DNA from: an uncultured Devosia sp. | Lineage (GTDB): Bacteria; Pseudomonadota; Alphaproteobacteria; Rhizobiales; Devosiaceae | Reading direction: 5' to 3' | Length of the DNA: 63,842 nt | Assembly (NCBI RefSeq): GCF_913055165.1 | Contig: NZ_CAJXJS010000019.1 | Location: forward strand, 1 to 63,842 | Shown: positions 8,405 through 16,285 of the stretch, piece after piece | How positions within the stretch are numbered: position 1 is the first letter of the stretch | Layout of the letters: every line of letters starts with the position of its first letter | The notes under the pieces: model-generated | Databases searched by the model: none | What the model was told of the DNA's origin: nothing | What the model saw: only the letters and a program-made list of their open reading frames with translations | Translations under genes and position numbers: made by a program

Positions 8405-9055
8405 CTAGCGAATTGGAAGTTCTGCACGAATGGGCGGCCTCCGGGCGTGCGAATTTTCGGCTTGTACCTCGGGAAAAATCGGGGGATGTGAGGCTCTCGC
8501 GGTCACCAAAGACGCTGCCGTTGGTTTCAACGACCAATGCAGGTTGGTGATTCCCTGGCTCGAAAGCGCGAAAATGTGTCTAAGGCAGGCCTCCAGCTGC
8601 ACGTTGGTAGCGTCAGCCAGTTCACCGACTGTCCACTCGTGTCCTTCGGCGAGCCCGGTCAAAACCTTGGTCAGGAAGGCGGGTGGGACTGTGTCGCTTT
8701 TTGCAGCCCATATGGCGCGATAGAGGGATCGCTCAGGTTCGGCTGAAATTTCGGCGCGGGTGACAAAACGGACATGATCGATGCCGGCGATCGTCAAAAG
8801 CTCTCGACACGGCCCGTCAGCGAGGCCAATCAGGGTCCTCTCCGCAGCGATGATGCAAACATAAGCGAAGGTGCAGCCAGAACCCGGCAAGGGCCTGAGC
8901 CATGGTTCGATGCTGGCTATAGACGGATCCAGGGTCGACTGGATCAAAGCATCTCTTGGCCAACGTCCGGGGTAGGTAATAGGTGTGGCGGTTTTGAAGC
9001 TGCTGAAACCAGGTTTCGTACTGCCTTTGGCATGACTCTGTGTTTTGTACGACAT
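8405..9055 (-). CDS. Transposon-associated protein, possibly TnsA-related, function unknown
   Basis: A 216-residue protein whose start has an excellent Shine-Dalgarno (GGAGGT, 5-nt spacing), so it is very likely real. The segment PGRWPRDALIQSTLDPSIASIEPW (residues about 29-53, read in two parts) resembles the N-terminal part of TnsA-type and related nuclease-fold proteins, and a winged-helix-like stretch (HEWTVGELADATN) follows near residue 145. I see no PD-(D/E)xK catalytic residues, so a nuclease role is doubtful; an end-binding or regulatory accessory protein is more plausible. It lies between the element's right end and tnsA, on the same strand as the tns operon, separated from it by the ncRNA locus. 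The family resemblance is from memory and needs a structure-based search. Confidence 0.7.
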   Translation of the reverse strand: MSYKTQSHAKGSTKPGFSSFKTATPITYPGRWPRDALIQSTLDPSIASIEPWLRPLPGSGCTFAYVCIIAAERTLIGLADGPCRELLTIAGIDHVRFVTRAEISAEPERSLYRAIWAAKSDTVPPAFLTKVLTGLAEGHEWTVGELADATNVQLEACLRHIFALSSQGITNLHWSLKPTAASLVTARASHPPIFPEVQAENSHARRPPIRAELPIR

Positions 9056-9115
9056 CTGGCACCTCCGTAGAGGTTATTCATGGCCGCAATCTTCGCGCTA
9101 TTCCATGGTTTGGAC

Positions 9116-9129
9116 GTTTACTCGTAAAC
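9116..9129. promoter_or_regulatory. Perfect inverted repeat upstream of the 216-codon gene
   Basis: GTTTAC at 9116-9121 and GTAAAC at 9124-9129 form a perfect dyad with a 2-bp spacer, about 60 bp upstream of the start codon at 9055. The size and place suit an operator for a dimeric repressor, perhaps the adjacent gene's own product. It also touches the first AATTTGAAA repeat, so binding there could compete with transposase. Confidence 0.4.
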
Positions 9130-9303
9130 TAATTTGAAATTGTAGTGATAAAAATCAATTTTGCGAAAATATAAGCCTGAATAATTCTGGAATACTCTCT
9201 CCCCCAGCCTGCATTGTGACTTCGCTCTTTGGTTTGTATTTTTCGCGGTAATTTGAAAAAACGGACGTGAATTGCGCCGCAATTTGAAAATTTGCTCACG
9301 TGA
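9124..9303. repeat. Right-end repeats, candidate TnsB-binding sites
   Basis: AATTTGAAA occurs three times in the same orientation, at 9131-9139, 9250-9258 and 9281-9289. The last two share wider context: a GCGGT/GCCGC-type lead-in and an ACGTGA 15-17 bp after the repeat start (9265-9270 and 9298-9303). A related CAATTTTGCGAAAAT lies at 9156-9170. Tn7-like ends carry several repeated TnsB sites, the outermost next to the terminus, so this arrangement fits a right end whose outer border is close to 9300. Confidence 0.55.
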
Positions 9304-9427
9304 CGAATGGATCAGATCGTTTTAGATCAGTGAGTTAGCTCGCGCGTCTTTTTGGGAGCGTATAAACGCTAAGCGGCCTCCAACGGCACTGTGGGCCGCG
9401 GCGGTGTTGTTTGAGGTGATGCCGCGC
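9304..9427. other. Junction between transposon end and chromosomal operon
   Basis: This stretch carries no gene. GATCAGATCGTTTTAGATCAG (9310-9330) is a partly symmetrical AT-rich stretch and AGCGT-ATAA-ACGCT (9357-9370) is a small dyad. The composition turns GC-rich after about 9370. The 3' end of the catabolic operon (stop at 9428) faces it, so the transposon sits downstream of an operon, a common place for site-specific Tn7-like insertion. No tRNA or other usual attachment gene is visible. Confidence 0.4.
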
Positions 9428-10324
9428 TCAGAGCGCCCGCGCGATCAGTTCGGCCAGAGTGCGGTCCGCAGGATAACCAAGGTGCGTGGCGTCCGCGGCC
9501 TGCACATCGCCGAACATGCCGAAGCCCTGCATGACGTCCGGGTCGGGGCGGTAGGTGATGGGAGGGGCTGATGGAAAACGCTGTCTCAGGGCCGCCTCCA
9601 GGTCAGAAAACTGCACGGACAAGGCTGGAAGTAGCAGTGATCTGCCGTCTCCCGGCGTGATGCTTGATACGGCCGCATGGAGCAAAGCAGCGGCTACGGC
9701 ATGCACTGAGGCGATCGGACTACGCCCTTCGGGCGCTACCGGCATGGTGAAACCCCGACCTTGCCGCATGGCGTGGAACAGATTGGAGAGAAAGGCCGAT
9801 TTCAGACCTTGCGCCAGGTCCGGCCGGGCAACCACGCCGGGAATGCGCAGGGCAACGCCGTCGATCTCGCCACGCCGAACCGCAGTTTCAAGCGCGATTT
9901 CGGCCATGCGCTTGTGCATGGCATAGATCAAGGTCGGGGCGCAGGGTGTGTCGTCGTCGATGATGGCGGGCGGCTTGCCATAGACGGCGATGCTCGAGGC
10001 CAGCACGAAGCGGCGTCCCCGGGCGCGGTGGATCAGGTCCAGCGCCGCATCCAGATTCATCCGCCGCGATGCTTCGGGATCGGCCTCCGCAGCGCCGCCG
10101 AGCACGGCGGCCAGGTGGATGACGGCATCTGCGTCGGCAAGGACCGCGTCCTGCATGAGAGGATCGGCGATGTCCCCCTCAATGACCCTCAGGCGAGGAT
10201 CGGGGCTGGTGCTGGGCAGGGAGCAGTCGGTGATGGTGATGGACCTGCAATCGGACCGCGCCAGCGCGAGTTCCACCACCTTGCGGCCGACAAAGCCGCC
10301 CGCACCTGTGATGGCGAGCCGCAT
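9428..10324 (-). CDS. NAD(P)-dependent epimerase/dehydratase-type SDR
   Basis: An extended short-chain dehydrogenase of 298 residues. The dinucleotide-binding GAGGFVG is at residues 7-13, the Ser of SSIAVYG and the Tyr/Lys pair of YAMHK follow as catalytic residues. It resembles DenD-type D-erythronate dehydrogenases and is related to the gene at 60808-61794. As the last gene of the catabolic operon, its start overlapping the FAH gene stop, it probably oxidises or reduces a hydroxy-acid or aldehyde fragment left after ring cleavage. The exact substrate cannot be read from the sequence. Confidence 0.8.
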   Translation of the reverse strand: MRLAITGAGGFVGRKVVELALARSDCRSITITDCSLPSTSPDPRLRVIEGDIADPLMQDAVLADADAVIHLAAVLGGAAEADPEASRRMNLDAALDLIHRARGRRFVLASSIAVYGKPPAIIDDDTPCAPTLIYAMHKRMAEIALETAVRRGEIDGVALRIPGVVARPDLAQGLKSAFLSNLFHAMRQGRGFTMPVAPEGRSPIASVHAVAAALLHAAVSSITPGDGRSLLLPALSVQFSDLEAALRQRFPSAPPITYRPDPDVMQGFGMFGDVQAADATHLGYPADRTLAELIARAL

Positions 10325-11295
10325 CAGCCCGCCACCACGACTTGCGAGATGGCCCCGAACAGCGGCCCATCGGGAAGGCGAGCCTCCATGCGGACATGGT
10401 CGCCAAAATGCAGATACGGGGTCTCGGGGCCGCCCTTGTCGATGATCTCGATGACGCGGCGCTCGGCGATGCAGGCCGAACCGGCCGCGCGGCTGGCATT
10501 GGAGACGGTGCCCGATCCGATGATCGTGCCAGCCGTCAGCCGCCGGGTCCGCGCGGTATGGGCGATGATCTGGCCGAAATGGAAGGACATTTCGCCTCCA
10601 TGGGGCTCGCCCAGGCGTTCGCCATTGATCTCGACGCGCAGCGGCAGGTGGACGCGGCCGTCGCGCCAGGCCGGGCCCAGCTCATCGGGGGTGACGGCAA
10701 CCGGCGCAAAGCCGGTTGACGGCTTGGCCTGCAGGAAGCCGAAGCCGCGCTTCATTTCGAACGGACCCGGCTGGCGCAGCGACCAGTCATTTATCTGGAC
10801 GATGAGGCGGATGTGGCCGAGCGCGGCCTCGGGGCTGCAGCCCATAGGCACCTCGCCGACCACCACGCCGAATTCGCCTTCGCAATCGATGAAGAGGTCT
10901 TCGGACGGCGTGAGCAGGGGCGCCTGGGCGCCGAGGAAGTCGTCGCTGGCGCCCTGATAGACAAGGGGGATGGTATCGACCTCTGGAAGGGGTTCGTTGC
11001 CGAAGGCTTCGTCCATCAGCCGTCCGTGGTTGAGAAAGGCCGAGCCGTCCAGCCATTGCGGTGCCCGCGGCAGGGGCGCCAGGACCTGGGCGGGATCGAA
11101 GTTGAACCCAACGGTGTCCCCTGCTGCAAGCGCCTCGCTGCGCGTCCGCAGCAGTGGCTCGACCCGGGACCAGTCGCGCAGGGCCGCCAGCAGACTGGGC
11201 GCGATGTCATTGGCCGAAATTGCGCGGGAAAGTTCGCGTGACACGAGGATAAGCTCTCCATCCTCTGTGCCGTTGGGTAGGGTGGCGAGTTTCAT
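10324..11295 (-). CDS. Fumarylacetoacetate hydrolase (FAH) family protein
   Basis: A 323-residue protein. The FAH fold's metal-binding acidic cluster is visible in the IDCEGEFGVVVG segment (around residue 135) and in INDWSLR (about 169); the family signature GAGTIIGSGTVSNAS-like stretch (GTIIGSGTVSNA) is near residue 258. Members hydrolyse C-C bonds of acylpyruvates or decarboxylate/hydrate meta-cleavage intermediates. In this operon it would act after extradiol ring opening. The start overlaps the cupin gene stop by 4 bp. Confidence 0.85.
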   Translation of the reverse strand: MKLATLPNGTEDGELILVSRELSRAISANDIAPSLLAALRDWSRVEPLLRTRSEALAAGDTVGFNFDPAQVLAPLPRAPQWLDGSAFLNHGRLMDEAFGNEPLPEVDTIPLVYQGASDDFLGAQAPLLTPSEDLFIDCEGEFGVVVGEVPMGCSPEAALGHIRLIVQINDWSLRQPGPFEMKRGFGFLQAKPSTGFAPVAVTPDELGPAWRDGRVHLPLRVEINGERLGEPHGGEMSFHFGQIIAHTARTRRLTAGTIIGSGTVSNASRAAGSACIAERRVIEIIDKGGPETPYLHFGDHVRMEARLPDGPLFGAISQVVVAG

Positions 11296-11897
11296 GGATC
11301 GCTCCTGCGCACGGGTTCGTCGGGATGTTTCTGCCCGGCAATCTCGGACGCGAAAGCGCCGTCGATCAGCACGAAGAGCATGCGGCAGACCTTGCCGGAG
11401 CGGTTGGCCCAGGCGTGATTGGTGCCGCGCTGGACCACGACATATCCCGGCTTGAGGTCGACCTCGCCCTTGTCGAGCACCAATGTCAGTTCGCCTTCGA
11501 GCACCACGCCATAGTCCACGCTTTCGGTGCGGTGCATCAGGGGGTGGGGCGACCCGGTCTTGACGGTGGATGCGCCGGCTTCGCCGATTTCGCTGAAGGC
11601 GGCCCCCATCTTGTCCCGACCCTCGCGCAGGAATTCCTCGGTATCAGGCGGAATGTCGACGATGCGGATGCGCGTGCCGTTGCGGGGCGGGGACAGGACA
11701 AGCGGTCCAAGCGTGGGATCGGGACCGTTGTCGACTGGCGCAGGCGAGCCCTCTGTCGACCAGATTTCGTGAAAGACCGTGCCGGGGATGGCCGAAAGCG
11801 CCACGGCGGTGGGCAAGGGACCGGCCTCTATAACAATGGCCTGGCCGTCGGCGTCGTGGCCGGTGACGATGCGGGTGATGGCGGGAAGGTTCGTCAT
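11292..11897 (-). CDS. Cupin-domain protein
   Basis: A 201-residue protein with one conserved cupin barrel in the C-terminal half: motif 1 around HRTESVDYGVVLEGELTLVLD (residues about 120-142, read in parts) and motif 2 in PGYVVVQRGTNHAWANRS. Histidines in both motifs could bind a metal. Cupins in aromatic degradation operons include dioxygenases, isomerases and ligand sensors, and this one lacks a further domain to decide. It lies between the hydroxylase and the FAH gene with a 10-bp gap upstream and a 4-bp overlap downstream, so it is part of the same transcript. Confidence 0.8.
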   Translation of the reverse strand: MTNLPAITRIVTGHDADGQAIVIEAGPLPTAVALSAIPGTVFHEIWSTEGSPAPVDNGPDPTLGPLVLSPPRNGTRIRIVDIPPDTEEFLREGRDKMGAAFSEIGEAGASTVKTGSPHPLMHRTESVDYGVVLEGELTLVLDKGEVDLKPGYVVVQRGTNHAWANRSGKVCRMLFVLIDGAFASEIAGQKHPDEPVRRSDP

Positions 11898-11906
11898 GTT
11901 CGTCCC

Positions 11907-13034
11907 TCAGATCGGTTGCGCAAGGGCACCCAGCGTCTGAGCCATGATCCGGCTGTGCTCCTCGGGCGTGCCATGGCCCTGTTCGATCTCGGCCAGCCGA
12001 CCCGAGTTCTCGACCACCATCCGGCAGCGGTCCCAACGGCGGTTCTCGAAGGCTGCCAGTGCCGTCGCGATGTCGGCTGCCTTGTGCAGTTCCTCGGCCA
12101 GGACGATAGCGTCCTCCAGCCCGATCATGGCGCCGGCAGCCATGTGTGGCGTGGTGGCATGCACGGCATCACCAATCAGCACGACGCGGCCCTTCGACCA
12201 GGGACGCTGCAGCAGCAGCTGTTCAAGCGGCCGGAACACCACCTGGTGGCTGGCGCTCAAATCAGCGGCGAGGGCCTGCATGGTCGGCGAAGGGAAGCGA
12301 CCAAGCAGTTCGCGCAGGGCTTCCACATGCGTTTCTTCGGGCACATGTTCGTTGACCGGTCGATCCTCGGTCAGGAACACATAGCTATGGGTATTCGAGA
12401 CGTGGTTGATCCCCACCTTGAGCTTGGGGCCGATCCACATGGTCACGGTCGACAAGTGCTCAGGACGCGGGACGACGGCGCGCCAGACGGCCTGGCCGAT
12501 ATAGCGGGGCTTGGGCGCTTCGGGCCAAACCGCATTGCGCACGGCGGAGTAGAGACCATCGGCGCCGATGACGAGGTCGTACCGGCCGGTGGTTCCGTCG
12601 CTGAAGCTGACGTGACAGCCATCGGCCCGGTCTTCAATGGCTGTGAAGGTCACGCCAAGACGGACATTGGTGTTTCCGGCGCGCACGCGATCGGCAAGCA
12701 GCTTGGCCAGGACCGGGCGCATGACGCCGCCGGTGCCGGTGGTCCCTTCGAGGAGGGCCGGAGTGGGCAAGCGGGCCACGACCTGATCCTGCGGGCCACG
12801 CATTTCCACCCCGTCGGTCATGGCGCCGACCGGACGGAAAGCATCCAGGATGCCGAGCCGCGCCATGGCGCGGAAGGTGCCGCCATTGAGGCTGATACCC
12901 GCACCGTAGCTGCGCCAGCCGGCATCGATTTCGGCCAGGTCCACGTCTATTCCCAGCCGGTCCAGCTCAATGGCCGCAGCCATGCCAGAAAAGCCGCCGC
13001 CGACAATCAGGACGCGCTTGAGTTGATCTGTCAT
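11907..13034 (-). CDS. FAD-dependent aromatic hydroxylase (salicylate/3-hydroxybenzoate hydroxylase-like)
   Basis: A 375-residue class A flavoprotein monooxygenase. It shows the Rossmann GGGFSG near residue 12, the DG motif GADGLYSAVR (about 158-167) and the GD motif GDAVHATTPHMAAGA (about 290-304). Such enzymes use NAD(P)H and O2 to hydroxylate phenolic or pyridine carboxylates, preparing a ring for cleavage. A strong GGAGG precedes the start, which overlaps the Rieske gene stop by 4 bp. The nearby extradiol-type dioxygenase suggests that the product is an ortho-diol. Substrate unknown. Confidence 0.88.
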   Translation of the reverse strand: MTDQLKRVLIVGGGFSGMAAAIELDRLGIDVDLAEIDAGWRSYGAGISLNGGTFRAMARLGILDAFRPVGAMTDGVEMRGPQDQVVARLPTPALLEGTTGTGGVMRPVLAKLLADRVRAGNTNVRLGVTFTAIEDRADGCHVSFSDGTTGRYDLVIGADGLYSAVRNAVWPEAPKPRYIGQAVWRAVVPRPEHLSTVTMWIGPKLKVGINHVSNTHSYVFLTEDRPVNEHVPEETHVEALRELLGRFPSPTMQALAADLSASHQVVFRPLEQLLLQRPWSKGRVVLIGDAVHATTPHMAAGAMIGLEDAIVLAEELHKAADIATALAAFENRRWDRCRMVVENSGRLAEIEQGHGTPEEHSRIMAQTLGALAQPI

Positions 13035-13384
13035 TTCCGTTCCTCCCTAGGCGTTCGCGCGAGATGCACGACGCCCTTTTCGTCTATGGCCAGCGACACG
13101 CGGCTCAGATGCTTGCCGATGCAGGGGCCCTGAACGCAGACCCCGGTGTCGATTTCGAACCACGCGCCGTGGGCGTGGCAGGCGATATGTGTACGATCGC
13201 CGTTGAGATAGGCGTCGCGCTTCCAGGCGAGGCCGATGCCGCCGGCATAGTGCGGGCAGAGGTCGCGCCAGCCGTGCACGCGGTCCCCCTGCCGCACGAG
13301 GATGACCTTGTAGGGCTCGCTCGCCACCTCGAGCCCCCGCGCTCCGCCATCGGGCAGGTCATCGAGATGGCAGAGCGGGATCAT
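13031..13384 (-). CDS. Rieske [2Fe-2S] ferredoxin-like protein
   Basis: A 117-residue single-domain Rieske protein with the cluster ligands CPHYAG and CHAHGAWF (C-x-H ... C-x2-H). Stand-alone Rieske ferredoxins pass electrons to ring-hydroxylating oxygenases. No catalytic alpha-subunit oxygenase is present in this operon, so its partner is uncertain. The ATG at 13384 overlaps the VOC gene stop (ATGA); an upstream in-frame start at 13417 is less likely. The stop in turn overlaps the hydroxylase start, so the three genes are tightly coupled. Confidence 0.85.
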   Translation of the reverse strand: MIPLCHLDDLPDGGARGLEVASEPYKVILVRQGDRVHGWRDLCPHYAGGIGLAWKRDAYLNGDRTHIACHAHGAWFEIDTGVCVQGPCIGKHLSRVSLAIDEKGVVHLARTPREERK

Positions 13385-14322
13385 GCGCCCGGCTTCGGTC
13401 CTGGACCAGGCGCCCATTTCTCGCGGTACTGGAATACGAAGGCCTGCGCGGCTTCCGGGCCCATCGGTGCTTCGCGCGGCGCCCAGTCGTCGTCATGGGT
13501 GTCCATGTCGGCGTCAAACTCGACATTGCAGCCGAGCGGGCTCTTGAAATACCAGAACCAGTTGGAACCAAACTTGTGCCGGCCCGGGCCCCAGAAGCTC
13601 TCGAAGCCACCACGCATCATGCGGCTGCCGGCCATGAGCAGCTCGGTCGGTCCGCCCATGTGGAATGCCAGATGTTCGCAGCCCTGCATGTAGGGCGGGG
13701 TGCGGATGAAGAAGTGGCTGTGATGGTCAGGGTTGGCCTGCGGGCGCAGGAAGGGCCCGGCGCCGGTCAGCGTATCGGTAATGCGGAAGCCCAGCCGGTC
13801 GCGGTAAAAGCCCACGGCGACATCGAGGTCGGGCACGAAGAGCACGACATGCGAGAGCGTGCGGGGCTTGGCCGGCATGTCTTCGGAGACGCCGATCTGG
13901 TTGACCGGCCTGCGCGTGTCATAGGGCGCATTGACCAATTCGGCGGGAAGATCGAGCGGCGTGCGCGTGGTGACGCGGAAGCTCAGTTCGAAACCCTGGT
14001 CGTCCTGGGTGCGGAGCGAGCCGTCGGCCAGCCGCAGGACCTGGCGATCCTTGGAGAGCTCGGCATAAACCGCTTCCAGTGCCGCCTCGTCGACGACGCC
14101 CAGGACCTGCATGCGCAGCATGTTGCCGGTCTTGAGTGCGGGCGGCAGGGACGGGTCGTCGCGACGGCGGATTTCGAGGCCGGTCCCATCCAGGGAGCGG
14201 AAAAAGCCGCCCTTTTCGGGGGAATAGTCGATTGCTTCCAGGCCGTATGCGGTCAGGAATTCGTGGCAGGCCGGTACGTCGTCAACGCCGAAGACCAGAA
14301 GGTCGGGACCGATGATCTGCAT
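13381..14322 (-). CDS. VOC-superfamily extradiol dioxygenase-like protein
   Basis: A 313-residue protein of two glyoxalase/VOC modules, as in type I extradiol dioxygenases (2,3-dihydroxybiphenyl dioxygenase, catechol 2,3-dioxygenase). Candidate Fe(II) ligands lie in the C-terminal module: His in TLSHVVLFV, His in CEHLAFHM and Glu in GCNVEFDADMD. This gives a meta-cleavage activity to the operon, immediately downstream of a C-C hydrolase gene and upstream of the Rieske and hydroxylase genes. GAGGAG stands 8 nt before the start. Confidence 0.85.
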   Translation of the reverse strand: MQIIGPDLLVFGVDDVPACHEFLTAYGLEAIDYSPEKGGFFRSLDGTGLEIRRRDDPSLPPALKTGNMLRMQVLGVVDEAALEAVYAELSKDRQVLRLADGSLRTQDDQGFELSFRVTTRTPLDLPAELVNAPYDTRRPVNQIGVSEDMPAKPRTLSHVVLFVPDLDVAVGFYRDRLGFRITDTLTGAGPFLRPQANPDHHSHFFIRTPPYMQGCEHLAFHMGGPTELLMAGSRMMRGGFESFWGPGRHKFGSNWFWYFKSPLGCNVEFDADMDTHDDDWAPREAPMGPEAAQAFVFQYREKWAPGPGPKPGA

Positions 14323-14338
14323 CTAAATATCTCCTCTT

Positions 14339-15496
14339 TCAGGCGGTGTGGCCGCCAAGGGTTTCGGCAACCCAGTCGGCGATGTAGGCGCCGGCATTGG
14401 ATGAATTGTCGAAGCTGGAATGCTGGACGCCGCCGGTGCGCTCGTCGAAAATCTTGAGCTCGCGCTTGGGGCTGTTGACCAGCTGTTCGAAGGTCCGGTG
14501 TGCCCATTTGAGGGGGATCTGGCTGTCCTTGGCCCCGTGGGTGACGAGGAAGGGCACGCGAATGCGGTCCAGAATGCCGTCCAGGTGGACATTCTCGGCA
14601 ATGCGCATGAACTCATCCATGTCCTTGGCACCCCAGACCCAGCGGACGTGGTTCCAGTAATGCGGCACGGGGAAGCTGCCTTCGCGTTCGAGCCGACGCT
14701 TCTGCACGTCGCGCCAGTCGTGGTTGGCGCCCCAGACGACGCCACAGGCGAAGCGCGGTTCGAAGGCGACGGCGCGGGGGCAGTAGTAGCCACCGAGGGA
14801 CACGCCCTCCATGCCGATGCGCTTGGGATCAATGTCGTTGCGCGCCTCAAGCCAGTCGACCACGCGGCTGGCCCAGTGTTCGCTGTCGAAACGGGCCGTC
14901 AGTCCATGGATGCGCAGGGCTTCGCCGGTGCCCGGCTGATCCATGATCAGGGAGGCGACGCCACGCCTGGCCAGCCATTCGGGCAAGCCGACGCGGTATT
15001 TCATTTCCTTGGTACTATCGAGGCCATTGACCTGAACGAGGACAGGCTGGCGGCCCTCCACGCCATAGGCGCGGACATAGAGGCCGGACAGGTGTGTTCC
15101 GTCATAGGGAATTTCCACCCGCTCGCAATTGTCCTTTGCCAGGGCGATGCTCCGGGCAAAGACGTCCAGGCTGCGATTGTAGAGCATCAGGCGACCGGGC
15201 GAGTCATGGGCGAGAAGGCGCTCGGCAGTCGTCAGGTAAGTCGCGGCCCGCCCCATCTTCTGTCCGGCCGAAAGCAGGCGTCCGGAGGCCATGTCCTCTT
15301 CGGCCAGCAGGAGCAGGCGGTCGGCCGCGGCTTCCCACGCCACCTGAAAGGACCTGCTTCCTTCCGCATCCCCGGCTTTGGATGCTTCGATCAGCGGCGC
15401 GCACATTTCCTCGATCTCGCCGATGCGCGCACCCATCTCGATGGCCAGGTTGACTGCGAGGTTCCAGGGGTAGTTGGTGGGAAAATATTTGAACAT
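14339..15496 (-). CDS. Alpha/beta hydrolase of the FrsA/2,6-dihydroxypseudooxynicotine hydrolase type
   Basis: A 385-residue protein beginning MFKYFPTNYPWNL, with an N-terminal helical cap of about 130 residues and an alpha/beta-hydrolase core. The nucleophile elbow is EGVSLGGYY, the acid is in THGAKDSQIPL and the histidine in GGVQHSSF near the C-terminus. The architecture matches the 2,6-dihydroxypseudooxynicotine hydrolase group, which breaks a C-C bond next to a pyridine ring. Together with the hydroxylase and dioxygenase it hints at an N-heteroaromatic or acyl-aromatic substrate. A start 63 bp upstream would overlap the cyclase gene and is unlikely. Confidence 0.82.
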   Translation of the reverse strand: MFKYFPTNYPWNLAVNLAIEMGARIGEIEEMCAPLIEASKAGDAEGSRSFQVAWEAAADRLLLLAEEDMASGRLLSAGQKMGRAATYLTTAERLLAHDSPGRLMLYNRSLDVFARSIALAKDNCERVEIPYDGTHLSGLYVRAYGVEGRQPVLVQVNGLDSTKEMKYRVGLPEWLARRGVASLIMDQPGTGEALRIHGLTARFDSEHWASRVVDWLEARNDIDPKRIGMEGVSLGGYYCPRAVAFEPRFACGVVWGANHDWRDVQKRRLEREGSFPVPHYWNHVRWVWGAKDMDEFMRIAENVHLDGILDRIRVPFLVTHGAKDSQIPLKWAHRTFEQLVNSPKRELKIFDERTGGVQHSSFDNSSNAGAYIADWVAETLGGHTA

Positions 15497-15506
15497 GGTC
15501 AGAACC

Positions 15507-16277
15507 TTAGTCGTTGAGTATCGCAACCGCGCGGCACCATCCGGCGGAGGCGCGGGCAACCTTGACGGGGAAGCAGGCGACGGTGAATCCGGTGGCGGGA
15601 AGGCCTTCGAGATTGGTCAGTTTCTCGATATGGCAGTAGCCGATCTCGGCTCCGGCCTTGTGGCCCTCCCAGAACAGGCGCGGGTTGCCGGTTTCCCGGA
15701 TGCGCTGCAGGGTTGGTCCGAAGGGCGCGTCCCAGGACCACCCGTCCGTGCCCGCGATGCGCACGCCCCGGCTGGTGAGGTAGAGCGTGGCCTCTCGGCC
15801 CATTCCGCAACCGCGCGACACGAAGTCGGGTTGCCCATAGGCCGCGCCAGCGGCCGTGTTGATCAGCACGATGTCCAGCGGCTGCAATTGATGATCGATG
15901 CGTGCGAGTTCGGCCTCGACTTCGGCGGCGGTTACCACATGCCCATCCGGCAGATGCCGGAAATCGAGCTTGACGCCGGGGCGAAAGCACCAGTCTAGCG
16001 GCACTTCGTCGATGGTGATGGCGCGTTGGCCCCCATCCATGGTGGGGTGGTAGTGCCAGGGCGCGTCGAGATGCGTGCCGTTATGCGTGTTGATCCGGCA
16101 CTTCTCGCTCGCCCATCCCGCGCCATCGGGCAGGTGCTGGGGGCTGATTCCGGTCATCTGCTCGATTTCGGCAGCGCCATCGGCGTGGCCCATATAGTCT
16201 ATTTCAGGGCGAAGGCCGGGCGGGTCGGAGGCAATGCCGGCTTCAAGGGGCACGGACAGGTCGATGATGGTTGGCAT
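15507..16277 (-). CDS. Cyclase-family (kynurenine-formamidase-like) metal hydrolase
   Basis: A 256-residue protein with the family metal-binding signature HNGTHLDAPWHYHP (H-x-GTH-x-D-x3-H) around residue 66. Related enzymes are arylformamidases, isatin hydrolases and actinorhodin-type cyclases, which hydrolyse amide or lactam bonds. It could open a lactam or remove a formyl group in this pathway. I chose ATG 16277, preceded by GAGG at suitable spacing; a GTG at 16289 that overlaps the permease stop is the alternative. Confidence 0.82.
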   Translation of the reverse strand: MPTIIDLSVPLEAGIASDPPGLRPEIDYMGHADGAAEIEQMTGISPQHLPDGAGWASEKCRINTHNGTHLDAPWHYHPTMDGGQRAITIDEVPLDWCFRPGVKLDFRHLPDGHVVTAAEVEAELARIDHQLQPLDIVLINTAAGAAYGQPDFVSRGCGMGREATLYLTSRGVRIAGTDGWSWDAPFGPTLQRIRETGNPRLFWEGHKAGAEIGYCHIEKLTNLEGLPATGFTVACFPVKVARASAGWCRAVAILND

Positions 16278-16285
16278 TTCCGGCC

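Larger units (their letters stand above)
1..9303. mobile_element. Tn7-like transposon, right part (left end outside window)
   Basis: A complete tnsA-tnsB-tnsC-tniQ operon (8063 down to 2394) identifies a Tn7-like element that moves by TnsA/TnsB cut-and-paste with a TniQ/TnsD-type target selector. The right side, 9060-9300, is AT-rich, unlike the GC-rich operon from 9428 on, and carries three same-orientation AATTTGAAA repeats, so the right terminus lies somewhere between about 9296 and 9427. I could not place the exact end: no ACA trinucleotide occurs between 9296 and 9427, although Tn7 ends are TGT...ACA. No matching repeats are visible in 1-500, so the left end and probably more cargo lie upstream. 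Cargo visible here: a short C-terminal gene fragment, an FtsH-like AAA+ gene, a candidate ncRNA and a 216-codon gene. The element call is firm; the boundaries are inferred. Confidence 0.85.

Noticed and set aside
9124..9300. A CRISPR array at the transposon right end
   Set aside because: The repeats are only 9 bp, unevenly spaced (119 and 31 bp), and lack palindromic CRISPR structure; no cas genes are nearby.
9330..9350. A tRNA-like GTTAGCTCGCG stretch at the transposon junction
   Set aside because: No acceptor stem, anticodon arm or T-loop sequence could be built around it on either strand.
9761..10957. A 398-codon plus-strand frame opposite the SDR and FAH genes
   Set aside because: No start signal or motif; it crosses the boundary of two real genes on the other strand.
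11325..13133. A 602-codon open frame on the plus strand
   Set aside because: It is antisense to the cupin, hydroxylase and Rieske genes, whose motifs and overlaps are unambiguous. Long antisense frames are expected in GC-rich DNA, and its product has no recognisable motif.
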